Source: Lachnospiraceae bacterium (lineage in GTDB: Bacteria; Bacillota; Clostridia; Lachnospirales; Lachnospiraceae). Taken from it: a stretch of DNA of 14,102 nt. The notes beneath the pieces were generated by a model that saw only the letters and a program-made list of their open reading frames with translations, had not been told where the DNA came from and made no database searches. Within the stretch, counting starts at the first letter, position 1, and every line of letters begins with the position of its first letter. Made by a program: the position numbers and the translations under genes. The stretch covers positions 1 to 14,102 of the forward strand of contig JAGDCK010000103.1 of the NCBI GenBank assembly GCA_017958585.1, given 5' to 3'. Below are positions 13,639 to 14,102 of this stretch, in pieces.

Positions 13639-14102
13639 TTACGTATTTTCGCCGCCCTCAATCACCAGCGCCAGAACCCTCCTTAAACAGGTGTTGATCT
13701 CGTCCTCGCTAAGCCTTCCGGCATTATAATCTTTAAGGCACTCCTTTACCACACCCTTTCCTCCGGGCATTATGAGATCGTTTCCTGCCTTGTAAGCCGC
13801 GCTTTTACCTGCAAGGCCCTTGTTGGTCGACATCCAGTCTGTCATGACCAGTCCGTCAAATCCCCACTCGTTTCTAAGGACCTTTGTGCACAGATCGTGA
13901 CTGTTTGGTGAGTAGACATGGTTTACCTTGTTGTAGCTTGTCATAACGGCCTTTGCGCCGCCCTTTGTGATCGCGAGCCTAAATCCCTCCAGATATATCT
14001 CTCTTAAAGCTCTCTCCGAGAGATTTGCAGACATACCGGCTCTGCTGGTCTCCTGATTGTTGCAGGCAAAGTGCTTTACCGTTACATATTTTCCATTATG
14101 GC
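13639..14102 (-). CDS. Glycoside hydrolase family 3 (beta-glucosidase-type), C-terminal fragment (runs off right edge)
   Basis: The last 154 or so codons of a GH3 enzyme; the frame stays open to the window edge, so the true start is outside and an internal ATG at complement 14032-14034 is not the start. Visible motifs are KHFACNNQE, with the substrate-binding K and H of the family, then MTSYNKVNH, and GFDGLVMTDWMS whose aspartate (TDW) is the catalytic nucleophile. AGNDLIMPGG and a helical RRVLAL segment close the barrel domain, and the protein stops 12 residues later. There is no alpha/beta sandwich after the barrel, unlike classical beta-glucosidases. So the second domain either precedes the barrel, as in the permuted Butyrivibrio and Ruminococcus enzymes, or is absent. 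It probably hydrolyses plant beta-glucosides or xylosides in the cytoplasm. Confidence 0.88.
   Translation of the reverse strand, partial: HNGKYVTVKHFACNNQETSRAGMSANLSERALREIYLEGFRLAITKGGAKAVMTSYNKVNHVYSPNSHDLCTKVLRNEWGFDGLVMTDWMSTNKGLAGKSAAYKAGNDLIMPGGKGVVKECLKDYNAGRLSEDEINTCLRRVLALVIEGGENT

Overview
The window looks like chromosomal DNA of a low-to-moderate GC anaerobic Firmicute, most likely a Lachnospiraceae member (Butyrivibrio/Roseburia-like). Pointers are an oxygen-sensitive class III ribonucleotide reductase, strong AGGAGG-type ribosome binding sites, a tRNA without an encoded CCA end, a GH3 enzyme that ends directly after its catalytic barrel (as in the domain-swapped Butyrivibrio/Ruminococcus enzymes), and the composition of the intergenic DNA. 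The genus is inference; nothing in the window names the species. No IS element, prophage, CRISPR array or integrase is visible.

Left part, + strand (1-8300). A 17-codon start of a probable rsmA (ksgA) gene leaves the window leftwards. Divergent from it is an operon-like run of an ABC-F ATPase (199-1755) and two ABC exporter half-transporters (1797-3578 and 3575-5347). The exporters overlap by ATGA and have complementary degenerate and consensus ATP sites, so they should form one obligate heterodimer. After a 106-bp gap comes a tandem pair of family 18 glycoside hydrolases: an exported lipoprotein (5454-6956) and, 12 bp later, a paralogue without any export signal (6969-8210). A perfect 12-bp-stem terminator (8271-8298) separates this convergently from tatD.

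Middle part, - strand (8319-11186). Reading leftwards on the minus strand there is a small two-TM protein gene, then a 41-bp near-perfect palindrome inside a promoter, an ArsP_2-type ten-TM metal permease with a His/Cys-rich loop, and a Fur-family zinc-binding repressor. Then come a tRNA-Lys(CTT) with its own promoter, leader hairpin and terminator, and a TatD nuclease. The palindrome is the natural candidate operator for the Fur-family protein, giving a self-contained metal-sensing and metal-export unit.

Right part, - strand (11190-14102). nrdD encodes a complete anaerobic ribonucleoside-triphosphate reductase with ATP cone, zinc site and glycyl-radical motif. Its 259-bp upstream region holds repeated NrdR-box-like sequences arranged as two pairs, each overlapping a plausible promoter. 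No activase gene (nrdG) adjoins it. The right edge cuts a GH3 glycosidase whose visible C-terminal part ends just past the catalytic aspartate domain.

Most genes are recognisable families. The parts that deserve a second look are regulatory (10825-10865 and 13399-13598) and architectural (the exported/cytoplasmic GH18 pair, the nrdD-coupled membrane protein, the repeat-like element at 9137-9221).
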